Below, piece by piece: positions 1-11,108 of a DNA stretch of 64,000 nt. Source of the DNA: Micrococcales bacterium. GTDB taxonomy: Bacteria > Actinomycetota > Actinomycetes > Actinomycetales > Cellulomonadaceae. Location of the stretch: NCBI GenBank assembly GCA_009777345.1, contig WRMB01000011.1:1-64000 (forward strand), read 5' to 3'. The notes below the pieces were generated by a model. It made no database searches. It had not been told where the DNA came from and was given only the letters and a program-made list of their open reading frames with translations. Each line of letters starts with the position of its first letter. The first letter of the stretch is position 1. The translations under genes and the position numbers were made by a program.

Positions 1-102
1 CCCCCGGCCGGGCCGGACGGGGGGCCCCCCCCCAACAGCCCGGCGGGGGGGGGCGGGCCCGCCTGGGTACCGGTCCCCCCCGCCCCCGCCACGACGAAGG
101 GA
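1..102. other. G/C homopolymer-rich stretch at window edge
   Basis: These bases are almost only G and C, with several homopolymer runs of six to nine, unlike the rest of the window. No reading frame with normal codon use was seen. It could be the low-quality end of a contig or an unusually GC-rich spacer downstream of the minus-strand dehydrogenase gene. Nothing functional can be supported. Confidence 0.5.
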
Positions 103-1440
103 TCAGAACACGGAGCGGATCAGCTTCTTGTTGACGAACTCCTCGATGCCCAGGTAGCCGAGCTCGCGGCCGAAACCGGAGCGCTTGATGCCGCCGAAGG
201 GCAACTCGGCGGCGTCGGCCAGGACGCAGTTGACGTAGACCATGCCGGCCTCGATCTGGTTGGCCACCCGGTCGGCCTGCTCACGGTCGGTGGTGTACAG
301 GTACGAACCGAGCCCGAACGGGGTGTCGTTGGCGATCTTCACCGCCTCGTCCTCCGAGGACGCCTTGAAGAGCATCGCGACCGGGCCGAACAGCTCCTCG
401 TGGCGGGCGGGGCCGGTGACGTCGGTGAGCACACCGGCCGGGAAGAAACCGCCTCTGCGCTCACCGGCCGACTCGAAGTGGGCACCGGCCGCGACGGCCG
501 CGTCGACCTGGCCGGCCAGGAAGTCGGCGGCACCGACCGAGGACAGCGGGGTAATACCCTCGGCCGCGGCCAGCAGAGCGGCGGTGAACTTCTCGCGGAA
601 CTCGTCGTAGAGGTCCGCGATGACCACGAACCGCTTGGCCCCGTTGCAGGACTGGCCGGTGTTGTCCATCCGCGCGGCGACGGCGTCTGCGACGACCGCG
701 TCCAGGTCGTCGGTCGACAGGACGATGAAGGGGTCGGCGCCGCCCAGCTCCAGGACGACCTTCTTGAGGTTGCGCGCGGCGACCTCGGCCACGGCGATAC
801 CGGCGCCCTCGGAACCGGTCAGCGAGACGCCGACGGTGCGCGGGTCGGCGATCATCGTCGACACCTGAGCGGTGCTGGCGTGGACGTTGGTGTAGGCACC
901 AGCCGGGAACCCGGCGTCCTCGTGGATCTGGCCGATCACGGCCGACGACTCGGGGCACTGCGAGGCGTGCTTGAGGATGATCGGGTTGCCGACGCACAGG
1001 TTGGGACCGGCGAACCGGGCCACCTGGTAGTAGGGGAAGTTCCACGGCATGACCCCGACCAGGACGCCGAGCGGCGCGTGCCGGATCAGTGCCGTGCCCT
1101 CGCCCTCGGACAGCTCGACCGGCCTGTCGGCCAGCAGCGCCTCGGCGTTGTCGGCGTAGTACCGGAAGATCGCCCCGGCGAACTCGGCTTCGCCGACGGC
1201 GTCGGCCAGCGGCTTGCCCATCTCGCGGACGATGAGCGCACCGAGCTCTTCCTTGCGCTCGTCGAACAGGTCGGCGACCCGCCCGACCAGCGCGGCACGC
1301 TCGGCCACGGTGGTGGTCCGCACCCAGTCCTTGCTGGCTGCTGACGCGGCGGCGAGGGTCGCCTCGACCTCGGCGTCGGTCATGGTGGGGTAGGTCTGGA
1401 CTACCTCACCGGTTGCGGGGTCGGTGACTGCGTATGCCAT
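103..1440 (-). CDS. gabD: NAD(P)-dependent succinate-semialdehyde dehydrogenase-like aldehyde dehydrogenase
   Basis: A 445-residue ALDH-superfamily enzyme that probably oxidises succinate semialdehyde to succinate in the cytosol. Visible motifs are MPWNFPYYQ, the ELGGADPFIV segment with the general-base Glu, and NTGQSCNGAKRF with the catalytic Cys. Length fits the short Sad/GabD2-type branch. The reading frame opens further upstream, but the ATG at 1440 gives the canonical MAYAVTDPATG start and has a GGAAGGA ribosome site upstream. Transcribed in the same direction as the hydrolase to its right, with about 170 bp between. Substrate is inferred from the family; other aliphatic aldehydes are possible. 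Confidence 0.88.
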   Translation of the reverse strand: MAYAVTDPATGEVVQTYPTMTDAEVEATLAAASAASKDWVRTTTVAERAALVGRVADLFDERKEELGALIVREMGKPLADAVGEAEFAGAIFRYYADNAEALLADRPVELSEGEGTALIRHAPLGVLVGVMPWNFPYYQVARFAGPNLCVGNPIILKHASQCPESSAVIGQIHEDAGFPAGAYTNVHASTAQVSTMIADPRTVGVSLTGSEGAGIAVAEVAARNLKKVVLELGGADPFIVLSTDDLDAVVADAVAARMDNTGQSCNGAKRFVVIADLYDEFREKFTAALLAAAEGITPLSSVGAADFLAGQVDAAVAAGAHFESAGERRGGFFPAGVLTDVTGPARHEELFGPVAMLFKASSEDEAVKIANDTPFGLGSYLYTTDREQADRVANQIEAGMVYVNCVLADAAELPFGGIKRSGFGRELGYLGIEEFVNKKLIRSVF

Positions 1441-1609
1441 GCTGACGGTCCTTCCGGCCTGAGCCCGATCTGTGCAGTGACGGTGCCCGCGATCGGTATG
1501 GCACCAGCCGCGGCTGGGGCGAGCCTTCCACGAACGGACGCGAATTACTAGTGTCCAGCTCGTCGAACCGAGGACCTCCTCGATGGCCAACCTGGCGAGA
1601 GCCGAGGCG

Positions 1610-3277
1610 CTAGGAGGCCGAGCATGTCAGACCGTCCTCGGGGACCTTGCCGTCGACCAGGAAGTCGTCCACGGCGGTCTGGATGCACTTGACGCCTCTC
1701 AGGTAGGCCCCGTGGCCCTCGCCCTCATAGGTGACCAGCACCCCTGAGTCGAGCATCTCGGCCAGGGCCTGCGCCCACTGGTACGGCGTGGCCGGGTCGT
1801 TGGTGGTACCGATGACGACGATCGGCGGGGCACCTTTGGCGGCGTACGACCGCAACGACTCCGTGACCGGTGTGGGCCAGTCCGCGCACTCGTCGACCTC
1901 GGAGATGAAGTATTCCGCCAGGTGTGGGGCGACCTGCCTGATCTGCTCGGCCTCCGCCGCCATGGCGTCGGCGTCTCTGGTCTTGCGGTTGTCGGCACAG
2001 CCGATCGCGGTGTGCGCTTCCATCATGTTCGAGTAGTAGCCGTCCTCCACCGGACAGGTCAGACCGTCGCAACGTTGGAGATAGGTGTCGGCCAGAAGCA
2101 TCAGCATCGTGCCGTCCTGGTTGTCGATCGCGAACCGCAGCGCCATGGTCAGCTGCTCCCACGCGTCTTGCGAATACAGCGCCGTGAAGATACCGGTGAG
2201 TGCCAGCGCACCGGTGAGCTGCCGGTCGCCGAGACCACCGACGACCTCGACAGCCACCAGGGCTGCCGTCTCGGCATCCAGATCAACCAGCTCGCGGAAC
2301 AGGGTCTCGAGCACCTTCAGGTCACCGATGCTTAACGGCTGGTCGGTGGCCTGCTCGACGACAGCCACGACCTGGTCCATGGCTTCGTCGACCGAACCTG
2401 ACAGCGGGCAGCCGTCAGAGGCCAGACAGTCGGTGACATAGGCCCGCAACGCCGACTCGAAACCACCAGCCTGGATCACCGTGGTCTCGTCCAGCGCGGT
2501 CGGGTCGACTGCGGCGTCGAGCACCATCCGGCCCACCCGGTCGGGGAACAACGCGGCATAGGTCGCGCCCAGCTGGGTGCCGTAGGACACCCCCAGGTAG
2601 TTCAAGGTGGACTCACCCAGGGCCGCTCGTATCACGTCCATGTCCCGGGCCGCCGAGATCGTGTCCACGTGCTCCAGGAGCGATCCGGTGAGCTCTAGGC
2701 ATCCCTCGGCGAACTCCGCGACGGCGGCCTCGGCCTGGGCGATGCCTTCTTCGGACGTGGTGTCGATATCGGTGGTCAAGAAGACGTTCAGGTCATCGTC
2801 GGACAGGCAGTCGACCGGCGCCGACCGGCCCACGCCCCGCGGGTCGAAACCCACGACGTCCAGCACGTCACGTGACCGGTCGCCCAGACCGTCTACGAAC
2901 GCGGCGACGACGTCGACCCCCGAACCGCCGGGCCCACCAGGGTTGATCACGATCGACCCCTGGCTGTTCTCGGCCGTCGAACGGGCGAGCGCGAGCTTGA
3001 TGGTCTCGCCGGACGGGTTCGCGTAGTCCATCGGGACCGTCAGCCAGGTGCACTCCAGCTTGTCCAGGCCGTCAACCCCCTGGCGGCCGGACGAGAAGCC
3101 AGGCTGTTTGCTGCAGTCCTTCCAGTCCAGCGCTTGGGAGTAGTACTTCTCCAGGCCGGGTGTCCCCTTGGTCGCCGCGTCGTCGGCAGACGTCGAACAG
3201 CCCGCCAACCCTAGCGCGGCACACATCACTACCGCCGCGGCCTGCACCCGGGCGACCCGTCGTCCTGCTCGATCCAT
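1610..3277 (-). CDS. Secreted alpha/beta-hydrolase lipoprotein, TAP-like (tripeptidyl aminopeptidase family)
   Basis: A 555-residue exported hydrolase. It starts with a lipoprotein signal peptide ending in the lipobox LAGC (about residues 22-25), so it should be anchored to the outer face of the membrane. The oxyanion region INPGGPGGSG and the nucleophile elbow GVSYGT are present. The C-terminal TAP-like domain carries GTTNDPATPY and a GHGAY segment with the candidate catalytic His. Likely an aminopeptidase or esterase of the S33 group, as in Streptomyces SlpD/SlpE and mycobacterial homologues. The ATG at 3277 has GGGAG six bases upstream; the frame stays open to 4051 but that part is antisense shadow of argF. 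Exact substrate unknown. Confidence 0.88.
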   Translation of the reverse strand: MDRAGRRVARVQAAAVVMCAALGLAGCSTSADDAATKGTPGLEKYYSQALDWKDCSKQPGFSSGRQGVDGLDKLECTWLTVPMDYANPSGETIKLALARSTAENSQGSIVINPGGPGGSGVDVVAAFVDGLGDRSRDVLDVVGFDPRGVGRSAPVDCLSDDDLNVFLTTDIDTTSEEGIAQAEAAVAEFAEGCLELTGSLLEHVDTISAARDMDVIRAALGESTLNYLGVSYGTQLGATYAALFPDRVGRMVLDAAVDPTALDETTVIQAGGFESALRAYVTDCLASDGCPLSGSVDEAMDQVVAVVEQATDQPLSIGDLKVLETLFRELVDLDAETAALVAVEVVGGLGDRQLTGALALTGIFTALYSQDAWEQLTMALRFAIDNQDGTMLMLLADTYLQRCDGLTCPVEDGYYSNMMEAHTAIGCADNRKTRDADAMAAEAEQIRQVAPHLAEYFISEVDECADWPTPVTESLRSYAAKGAPPIVVIGTTNDPATPYQWAQALAEMLDSGVLVTYEGEGHGAYLRGVKCIQTAVDDFLVDGKVPEDGLTCSAS

Positions 3278-3414
3278 GCTGACTCCCGTTCCTCGTCTCG
3301 GTCTTGCGGCCTCGTCGCGACCACCCCGGTGTCCGTACGGCGACGTGACCCTGACGGACCTTTCGGTTCCAGAATATCGACCAGCGCGACCACCGCGCGG
3401 TCTCCGCCTGACGG

Positions 3415-5641
<2,227 letters not shown>

Positions 5642-5645
<4 letters not shown>

Positions 5646-6742
5646 GGCTGGCTCTCCCGCCCAGGGAAGGGCTCGTGCTCGCTGCGCTGCTGGGCGAACA
5701 GCTGCTGGGCGAAGATCTGCTCCTCGGAGACCACCGGCACCGACGAGGTGGACAGCGGCGTCTTCTGCTCGATGTCGGGGAACACCATGGTGCCGATCCC
5801 GTCGTCGGTGAAAACCTCGACCAGGACGGAGTGCGGGGCCCGTCCGTCGATGACATGCGCGCGGGACACCCCGCCGCGCACCGCCCGCAGGCAGGCCTCC
5901 ATCTTGGGGCGCATCCCGGAGTCCAGGCTGGGCAGCAACCCGGCCAGCTGGGAGGCGCGCATCCGCCTGATCAGGGTGGAGCGGTCGGGCCAGTCGCCGT
6001 ACAGGCCCTCGACGTCGGTCAGCACGACCAGCTTGCGGGCCCGCAGCGCCACGGCCAGGGCCGCAGCGGCGGAGTCGGCGTTGACGTTGAGCACCTGGGT
6101 CGGGTCGTCCAGGTCGGGTGCCACGGTGGACACCACGGGGATCCGCCCGGCCTCCAGCAGGTCGAGCACCGCGGCGGGGTTGACCTGCTCGACGTCGCCG
6201 ACCAGCCCGACGTCCACCGGTTGGCCGTCGACCAGCACCTCGCGCCGCCGGGCGCCGAACAGCCCGCCGTCCTCCCCCGACAGGCCCACGGCGTGCGGGC
6301 CGTGCGCGTTGAGCAGCCCGACCAGGTCCCGGGAGACCTGCCCGGTGAGCACCATGCGGACCACGTCCATGGTCTCCGGGGTGGTCACCCGGAACCCGCC
6401 GCGGAACTCGCTGGGGATGTCCAGACGCTGGAGCATCGCGCCGATCTGCGGTCCGCCGCCGTGCACGACGACCGGCCGCAGCCCGACCTGGTGCAGGAAC
6501 ACCATGTCTTCGGCGAAGGCCCGTTTCAGGGTGTCGTCGACCATGGCGTTGCCGCCGTACTTGACGACCACCAGGGAGCCGTTGAACTGCTGCAACCAGG
6601 GCAGGGCCTGGATCAGCACCTCGGCCTTCTGGTCGGCGCGCAGGTCGGTGCGGGTGTCGAAGTGGAAGTCCGGGTCGATGCCGCTGTTGGCACTGCTGTT
6701 GTTGGCACTGCTGCTGTCGGTGCTGGGGTCGTGGTCGCTCAT
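5642..6742 (-). CDS. argB: Acetylglutamate kinase
   Basis: A 366-residue amino-acid kinase phosphorylating N-acetylglutamate. Motifs seen are [33 protein letters not shown] and the [15 protein letters not shown] substrate region. The mature fold is preceded by a Ser/Asn-rich low-complexity leader (residues about 6-20, [10 protein letters not shown]) not present in most ArgB proteins. The ATG at 6742 overlaps the argJ stop by 4 bp. The long open frame upstream is antisense-type shadow inside argJ. The hexameric arginine-inhibited class is expected from the length, but inhibition cannot be read from the sequence. Confidence 0.93.
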
Positions 6743-7899
6743 GTGGAGTAGGCGCTGTTCTCGTGGACGTAGTCGTGGGTCAGGTCGTTGGTCCACACGG
6801 TGGCAGACGCGTCCCCGGCGTGCAGGTCGATCTCCACCTGGACCTCGCGGGCGGCGGCCAGGTCTACCCGCTCGCGCGGGTCGCCGACGCCCCCGGCCCG
6901 GCACACCTGGACCCCGTTGATCGTGACGTCCAGGGCGTCCGCGTCGTACGGCGCGACCGACTCCGGTACGGTCCCGACGGCCGAGAGCACCCGACCCCAG
7001 TTCGGGTCGTTGCCGAACACCGCCGCCTTGAACAGGTTGGACCGGGTCACCGCCCGGGCCACCGCCACCGCCGCCGCCTCGTCGGACGCATTGACCACGG
7101 TGACCGCGACGTCGTGGCTGGCGCCCTCGGCATCGGCCACCAGGGCGCGGGCCAGCGCGGCGCACACCTCGTGCACCGCCGCGTCGAACGCGGCCTGGTC
7201 GGGGACGACCCCCGAGGCACCAGAAGCCAGCAGCAGCACCGTGTCGTTGGTGGACATGCAGCCGTCGGAGTCCACCCGGTCGAACGTCGTGCGGGTCGCC
7301 CGGCGCAGCGCCGCGTCGGCGCAGACCTGGTCGACAGCGGCGTCGGTCGTGACTACGACCAGCATGGTGGCCAGACCCGGAGCGAGCATCCCAGCGCCCT
7401 TGGCCATCCCGCCGACGCACCACCCGTCCCCGTCGACCACGGCCTGCTTGGCCACGGTATCGGTGGTCATGATCGCGGTGGCCGCGGCCTCGCCGTCGTC
7501 GTCCAGCACCGTGGCCGCCAGGTCGACCCCAGCCAGCAGGCGGTCCATCGGCAGCCGCTCGCCGATCAGACCGGTCGAGCAGACCAGCACGTCCTGCGGC
7601 GAGATCTCGAGCGCCACGGCGACGTGCTCGGCGGTGCGCTGCGTATCGGCCAGCCCCGGCGCTCCGGTGCAGGCGTTGGCGCCGCCGGAGTTCAGCACGA
7701 CGGCGCGCGCGGCGCCGTCGGCCACGACCTGACGCGACCAGACCACGGGCGCGGCCACGACCCGGTTGGACGTGAACACGCCCGCCGCGACGTAGGTCGG
7801 CCCGTCGTTGACGACGAGCGCCAGGTCGGGCTTGCCGGAGGCTTTCAGACCGGCGGTGACCCCGGCGGCCCGGAACCCGGCCGGTGCGGTGACGCTCAT
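6739..7899 (-). CDS. argJ: Bifunctional glutamate N-acetyltransferase / amino-acid acetyltransferase
   Basis: A 386-residue ArgJ-family enzyme that transfers acetyl from N-acetylornithine to glutamate, closing the acetyl cycle. The self-cleavage site is visible as [14 protein letters not shown], cut between Ala and Thr in the family to give two chains with Thr as nucleophile. [12 protein letters not shown] and FGNDPNWGR are further signatures. The start [14 protein letters not shown] at 7899 fits homologues; the frame extends to 8001 without a better start. An 88-bp gap separates it from argC, the largest gap inside this operon. Confidence 0.93.
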   Translation of the reverse strand: MSVTAPAGFRAAGVTAGLKASGKPDLALVVNDGPTYVAAGVFTSNRVVAAPVVWSRQVVADGAARAVVLNSGGANACTGAPGLADTQRTAEHVAVALEISPQDVLVCSTGLIGERLPMDRLLAGVDLAATVLDDDGEAAATAIMTTDTVAKQAVVDGDGWCVGGMAKGAGMLAPGLATMLVVVTTDAAVDQVCADAALRRATRTTFDRVDSDGCMSTNDTVLLLASGASGVVPDQAAFDAAVHEVCAALARALVADAEGASHDVAVTVVNASDEAAAVAVARAVTRSNLFKAAVFGNDPNWGRVLSAVGTVPESVAPYDADALDVTINGVQVCRAGGVGDPRERVDLAAAREVQVEIDLHAGDASATVWTNDLTHDYVHENSAYST

Positions 7900-7987
7900 G
7901 GGACTGTCCCTTCTTCGGTCGGATGCATGTGGTCCTTGTAGCGGGTCGGTCAGTGCCGTGGTTCTGGTGCCATCGTCGCAGGGAACG

Positions 7988-9043
7988 TCACGGCGCAACA
8001 CCCTCTCGGACCAGTCCGGTGGTCTCCGGCAGCCCCAGGGCCAGGTTCATCGACTGCACCGCGGCCCCGGCGGTGCCCTTGACGAGGTTGTCGAGAGCGG
8101 TCACGGTGACCAGCCGCCCGGCCTTGGTGTCCACCGCCACCTGCACCAGGGCGGTGTTGGCGCCGACGACCATGGCGGTGGTGGGCCAGACGTCGTCGGG
8201 CAGCACCTCGACGAACGGTTCGTCGGCGTAGGCCGCCCGCCACGTCTCACGGGCCTGAGCGGTGCTGACCCCGGCCCCGACCGGTGCGGTGACGGTGGCG
8301 AGGATCCCCCGCGACAGGGGCACCAGGACGGGCGTGAAAGAGATCGCGACGTCGTCTGCCCCGGCGGCGCGCAGGTTCTGGACGATCTCAGGGATGTGCC
8401 GGTGGGTGCCGCCCACGGCATAGGGCTGGGCCGACCCCAGGGCCTCAGCGGCCTGCAGGTGGGGCCTGAGTGCCTTGCCGGCCCCGGAGTAGCCGACGGC
8501 GAGCACCGCGACCAGGTCGGACGTCTGGACCAGCCCCGCGGCCACCCCGGGCTGCAGCCCGAGCGTCACCGCGGTGACGTTGCAGCCAGGTACGGCGATC
8601 CGGTCCGTGGCCGCGAGCCGCGCCCGCTGGGTGTCCCCGGCGCTGCGGATCAGCTCGGGCATCCCGTAGGTCCAGGTCCCGGCGTGCTCGCTGCCGTAGT
8701 AGGCCCGCCAGTCGGCGGCGTCGACCAGCCGGTGGTCGGCACCCAGGTCGAGCACGACAGTGCCGGACCCCGTCCGCTCCAGCGCGGCGGCGACGGCCCC
8801 CGACGCCCCGTGCGGCAGGGCCAGGACGACGACGTCGTGCCCCGCCAAGGCCGCCACATCGGTAGCGACCAGCTCCCGACCGGCCAGGGACCGCAGGTGC
8901 GGGTGGTGCTCGCTCAGCCGGGTACCGGCGCTGGTGTTGGCCGTCAGCGCTCCGACGCTGACCTGCGGGTGCGCGGCGAGCAGCCGCAGCGTCTCTCCCC
9001 CGGCATAGCCCGAGGCTCCTGCCACTGCCACCGTGAACGTCAT
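7988..9043 (-). CDS. argC: N-acetyl-gamma-glutamyl-phosphate reductase
   Basis: A 351-residue NADPH-dependent reductase producing N-acetylglutamate semialdehyde. The Rossmann start [13 protein letters not shown] and the catalytic Cys in [16 protein letters not shown] are clear. First gene of the minus-strand arg operon. Two ATGs compete: 9043 (MTFTVAV, preferred because homologues begin here) and 9055 (MFIRMTF). A short palindrome overlaps this start region and may be an operator. The promoter must lie in the 94-bp gap shared with the divergent oxidoreductase gene. Confidence 0.94.
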   Translation of the reverse strand: MTFTVAVAGASGYAGGETLRLLAAHPQVSVGALTANTSAGTRLSEHHPHLRSLAGRELVATDVAALAGHDVVVLALPHGASGAVAAALERTGSGTVVLDLGADHRLVDAADWRAYYGSEHAGTWTYGMPELIRSAGDTQRARLAATDRIAVPGCNVTAVTLGLQPGVAAGLVQTSDLVAVLAVGYSGAGKALRPHLQAAEALGSAQPYAVGGTHRHIPEIVQNLRAAGADDVAISFTPVLVPLSRGILATVTAPVGAGVSTAQARETWRAAYADEPFVEVLPDDVWPTTAMVVGANTALVQVAVDTKAGRLVTVTALDNLVKGTAGAAVQSMNLALGLPETTGLVREGVAP

Positions 9044-9090
9044 GCGTATGAACATACACCACTATGCAAACCAATACGGAGGTGGTGCGG
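9044..9090 (-). promoter_or_regulatory. Candidate arginine operator/promoter between argC and the divergent oxidoreductase gene
   Basis: Positions 9046-9057 form a palindrome, GTATG and CATAC separated by two bases, directly at the argC start and inside an AT-richer patch of an otherwise GC-rich gap. A further TTTGCATA lies a few bases upstream. The TNTGNAT-like flavour of these half-sites is compatible with ArgR boxes, but no full 18-bp consensus box is seen. Position and local base composition are the evidence; identity as an ArgR site is inference. Confidence 0.3.
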
Positions 9091-9137
9091 GGCCTCGACC
9101 GCGCGACAAGCACCAGGTGACGTGGCAGGGTAACCGT

Positions 9138-10121
9138 GTGCGTGCCATCGTCGCCGCCGCTGCGGGCGGCCCTGAGGTCCTCGAGCTCCGTACCCTGCCC
9201 GATCCGGTACCCGACCCAGACCAGGTGCTGGTGAAGGTGGCGGCGGCGGGGGTCAACTTCATCGACACCTACCGGCGGTCCGGGCAGTACCCGATGACGT
9301 TCCCGCACGTCGTGGGCTCCGAGGGGGCCGGTGTTGTGGTGGCGGTGGGCGACCAGGTGACGTCGCTGGCGGTGGGCGACCGGGTGGCCTGGGCGCAGTC
9401 GGCCGGTTCCTATGCCGAGCTGCAGCCGGTCGCCGCCCGGCAGGCCGTGCGGGTGCCCGGCACCGTGGACGACCGCACCGCCGCGGCGACGATGCTGCAG
9501 GGTCTTACCGCGCACTACCTGGCGACGTCGACCGTGTCGCTCAGCCCCGGTGACGAGGTGCTGGTGCATGCCGCGGCCGGCGGGGTCGGTCTGCTGCTCA
9601 CCCAGCTGGCGACGATCCGCGGCGCCCGGGTGATCGCGACGGTCGGCACGACCGCGAAGGAGACGCTGGCCCGTGAGGCCGGGGCCGCCGAGGTCGTCCG
9701 CTACACCGAGCTCGACGACCTGACCGAAGACCTGCCCGCCTTGGTCCACGCCCTGACTGACGGCCGCGGCGTGGACGCGGTGTACGACGGTGTCGGGGCT
9801 GCCACGTTCGACGCCTCCCTGGCGTCGTTGCGCCCCCGCGGCACCCTGGTCCTGTTCGGGGCCGCCTCCGGCCAGGTGCCCCCGGTGGACCCGCAGCGGC
9901 TCAACGCCGCGGGCTCGGTCTACCTCACCCGCCCCAACCTCACCGACTACGTCGCCACCCGCGACGAGCTGGTGACCCGCACCGACAACCTGTTCAGCCT
10001 CGTCGCGGGCGGCCCGCTGGAGGTCCGGGTCGGCGCGACCTACCCGCTGGCCGACGCCGCCGACGCCCACCGCGCCCTGGAGTCCCGCCAGACCACCGGC
10101 AAGGTGCTGGTCCTCCCCTGA
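9138..10121 (+). CDS. Zinc-independent quinone oxidoreductase (MDR family)
   Basis: A 327-residue medium-chain reductase resembling E. coli QOR. It shows VNFIDTYRRSGQYP, the GSEGAGVVVAVG loop and the NADPH-binding AAAGGVGLLL segment, and lacks the zinc-ligand Cys cluster of alcohol dehydrogenases. It probably reduces quinones or enones with NADPH in the cytosol. The GTG at 9138 is chosen because it gives the canonical VRAIVAAAAGGPE start; an upstream in-frame ATG at 9033 lies antisense in argC. Divergent from argC and followed by nagB after about 170 bp. Confidence 0.88.
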   Translation: MRAIVAAAAGGPEVLELRTLPDPVPDPDQVLVKVAAAGVNFIDTYRRSGQYPMTFPHVVGSEGAGVVVAVGDQVTSLAVGDRVAWAQSAGSYAELQPVAARQAVRVPGTVDDRTAAATMLQGLTAHYLATSTVSLSPGDEVLVHAAAGGVGLLLTQLATIRGARVIATVGTTAKETLAREAGAAEVVRYTELDDLTEDLPALVHALTDGRGVDAVYDGVGAATFDASLASLRPRGTLVLFGAASGQVPPVDPQRLNAAGSVYLTRPNLTDYVATRDELVTRTDNLFSLVAGGPLEVRVGATYPLADAADAHRALESRQTTGKVLVLP

Positions 10122-10292
10122 CGTCGAGCGCCGACCCCATCACCAGGTTGCGCTAGACGCGTCTGTTCGGGCGCTGCGGCGAAGACGGCCGGCGGAGGCG
10201 GTTTATCCTACTAACGTGTGCCGTGCAAGTGGGTATCACGAGACGAACTGTGGCCACCCCGACGCGATTCATACTACGAAAGAAGGACCAGA

Positions 10293-11108
10293 GTGGAAGT
10301 TGTCATCTGCCCCGACGCCGGCGGAGTCGGCGAGGTCAGCGCCGCCACCATCGCCCAGATCGTTACGAGGGTCGGCCCCCAGGTCGTCATCGGTGCCGCG
10401 ACCGGATCGTCGCCCCTGGCGACCTACTCCGAGCTGGCCGACCGGGTCCGCGCGGGGACGCTCGACCTGTCCCAAGCCTCCGTCTTCGCCCTGGACGAGT
10501 ACGTCGGGCTGCCGGTCGGCCACCCCGAGAGCTATCACGACTGCATCCGTCGTACCGTCACCGAACCGCTCGGTCTCGACCCGGCCCGGGTCCACGTGCC
10601 CGACGGCAACCCCGACGGCCTGGACACCGCTGGTCAGCGCTACGAGGACGCCATCAGGGCCGCCGGAGGGGTGGACGTCCAGATCGTCGGTATCGGCGTC
10701 AACGGGCACATCGGCTTCAACGAGCCGACCTCGTCGCTGAGCTCTCGTACCCGGGTGAAGACCCTGACCGAGCAGACCCGACGCGACAACGCCCGCTTCT
10801 TCGACAGCCTGGACGAGGTCCCGCGGCACTGCATCACCCAGGGCCTGGGCACCGTCATGGACGCCCGCCACGTGCTCCTCGTGGCGACAGGCGAGCACAA
10901 GGCGGACGCCGTCGCTGCCGTCGTCGAAGGCCCGGTCACAGCCATGCGGCCCGGGTCCGTGCTGCAGATGCACCCCCACGTCACCGTCGTCGTCGACGAG
11001 GCGGCCGCCAGCCGGCTCACCATGGCCGACTACTTCCGCGCCGCCTACGACAACCGGCCCGACTGGCAGCGCAACCCTGCCGCACCACCGTCGCTGCTCA
11101 CCGTGTGA
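10293..11108 (+). CDS. nagB: Glucosamine-6-phosphate deaminase
   Basis: A 271-residue NagB/GPI-fold enzyme converting glucosamine-6-phosphate to fructose-6-phosphate and ammonia. GAATGSSPLATYSEL is the phosphate-binding loop, ALDEYVGL holds the catalytic Asp, and GIGVNGHIGFNEP the active-site His and Glu. The GTG start at 10293 is preceded by GAAGGA. Its stop overlaps the stop of the first DUF4132 gene on the other strand by 11 bp (11098-11108), leaving no room for an intrinsic terminator between the convergent genes. Standalone; no nagA or PTS gene is adjacent. Confidence 0.93.
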   Translation: MEVVICPDAGGVGEVSAATIAQIVTRVGPQVVIGAATGSSPLATYSELADRVRAGTLDLSQASVFALDEYVGLPVGHPESYHDCIRRTVTEPLGLDPARVHVPDGNPDGLDTAGQRYEDAIRAAGGVDVQIVGIGVNGHIGFNEPTSSLSSRTRVKTLTEQTRRDNARFFDSLDEVPRHCITQGLGTVMDARHVLLVATGEHKADAVAAVVEGPVTAMRPGSVLQMHPHVTVVVDEAAASRLTMADYFRAAYDNRPDWQRNPAAPPSLLTV

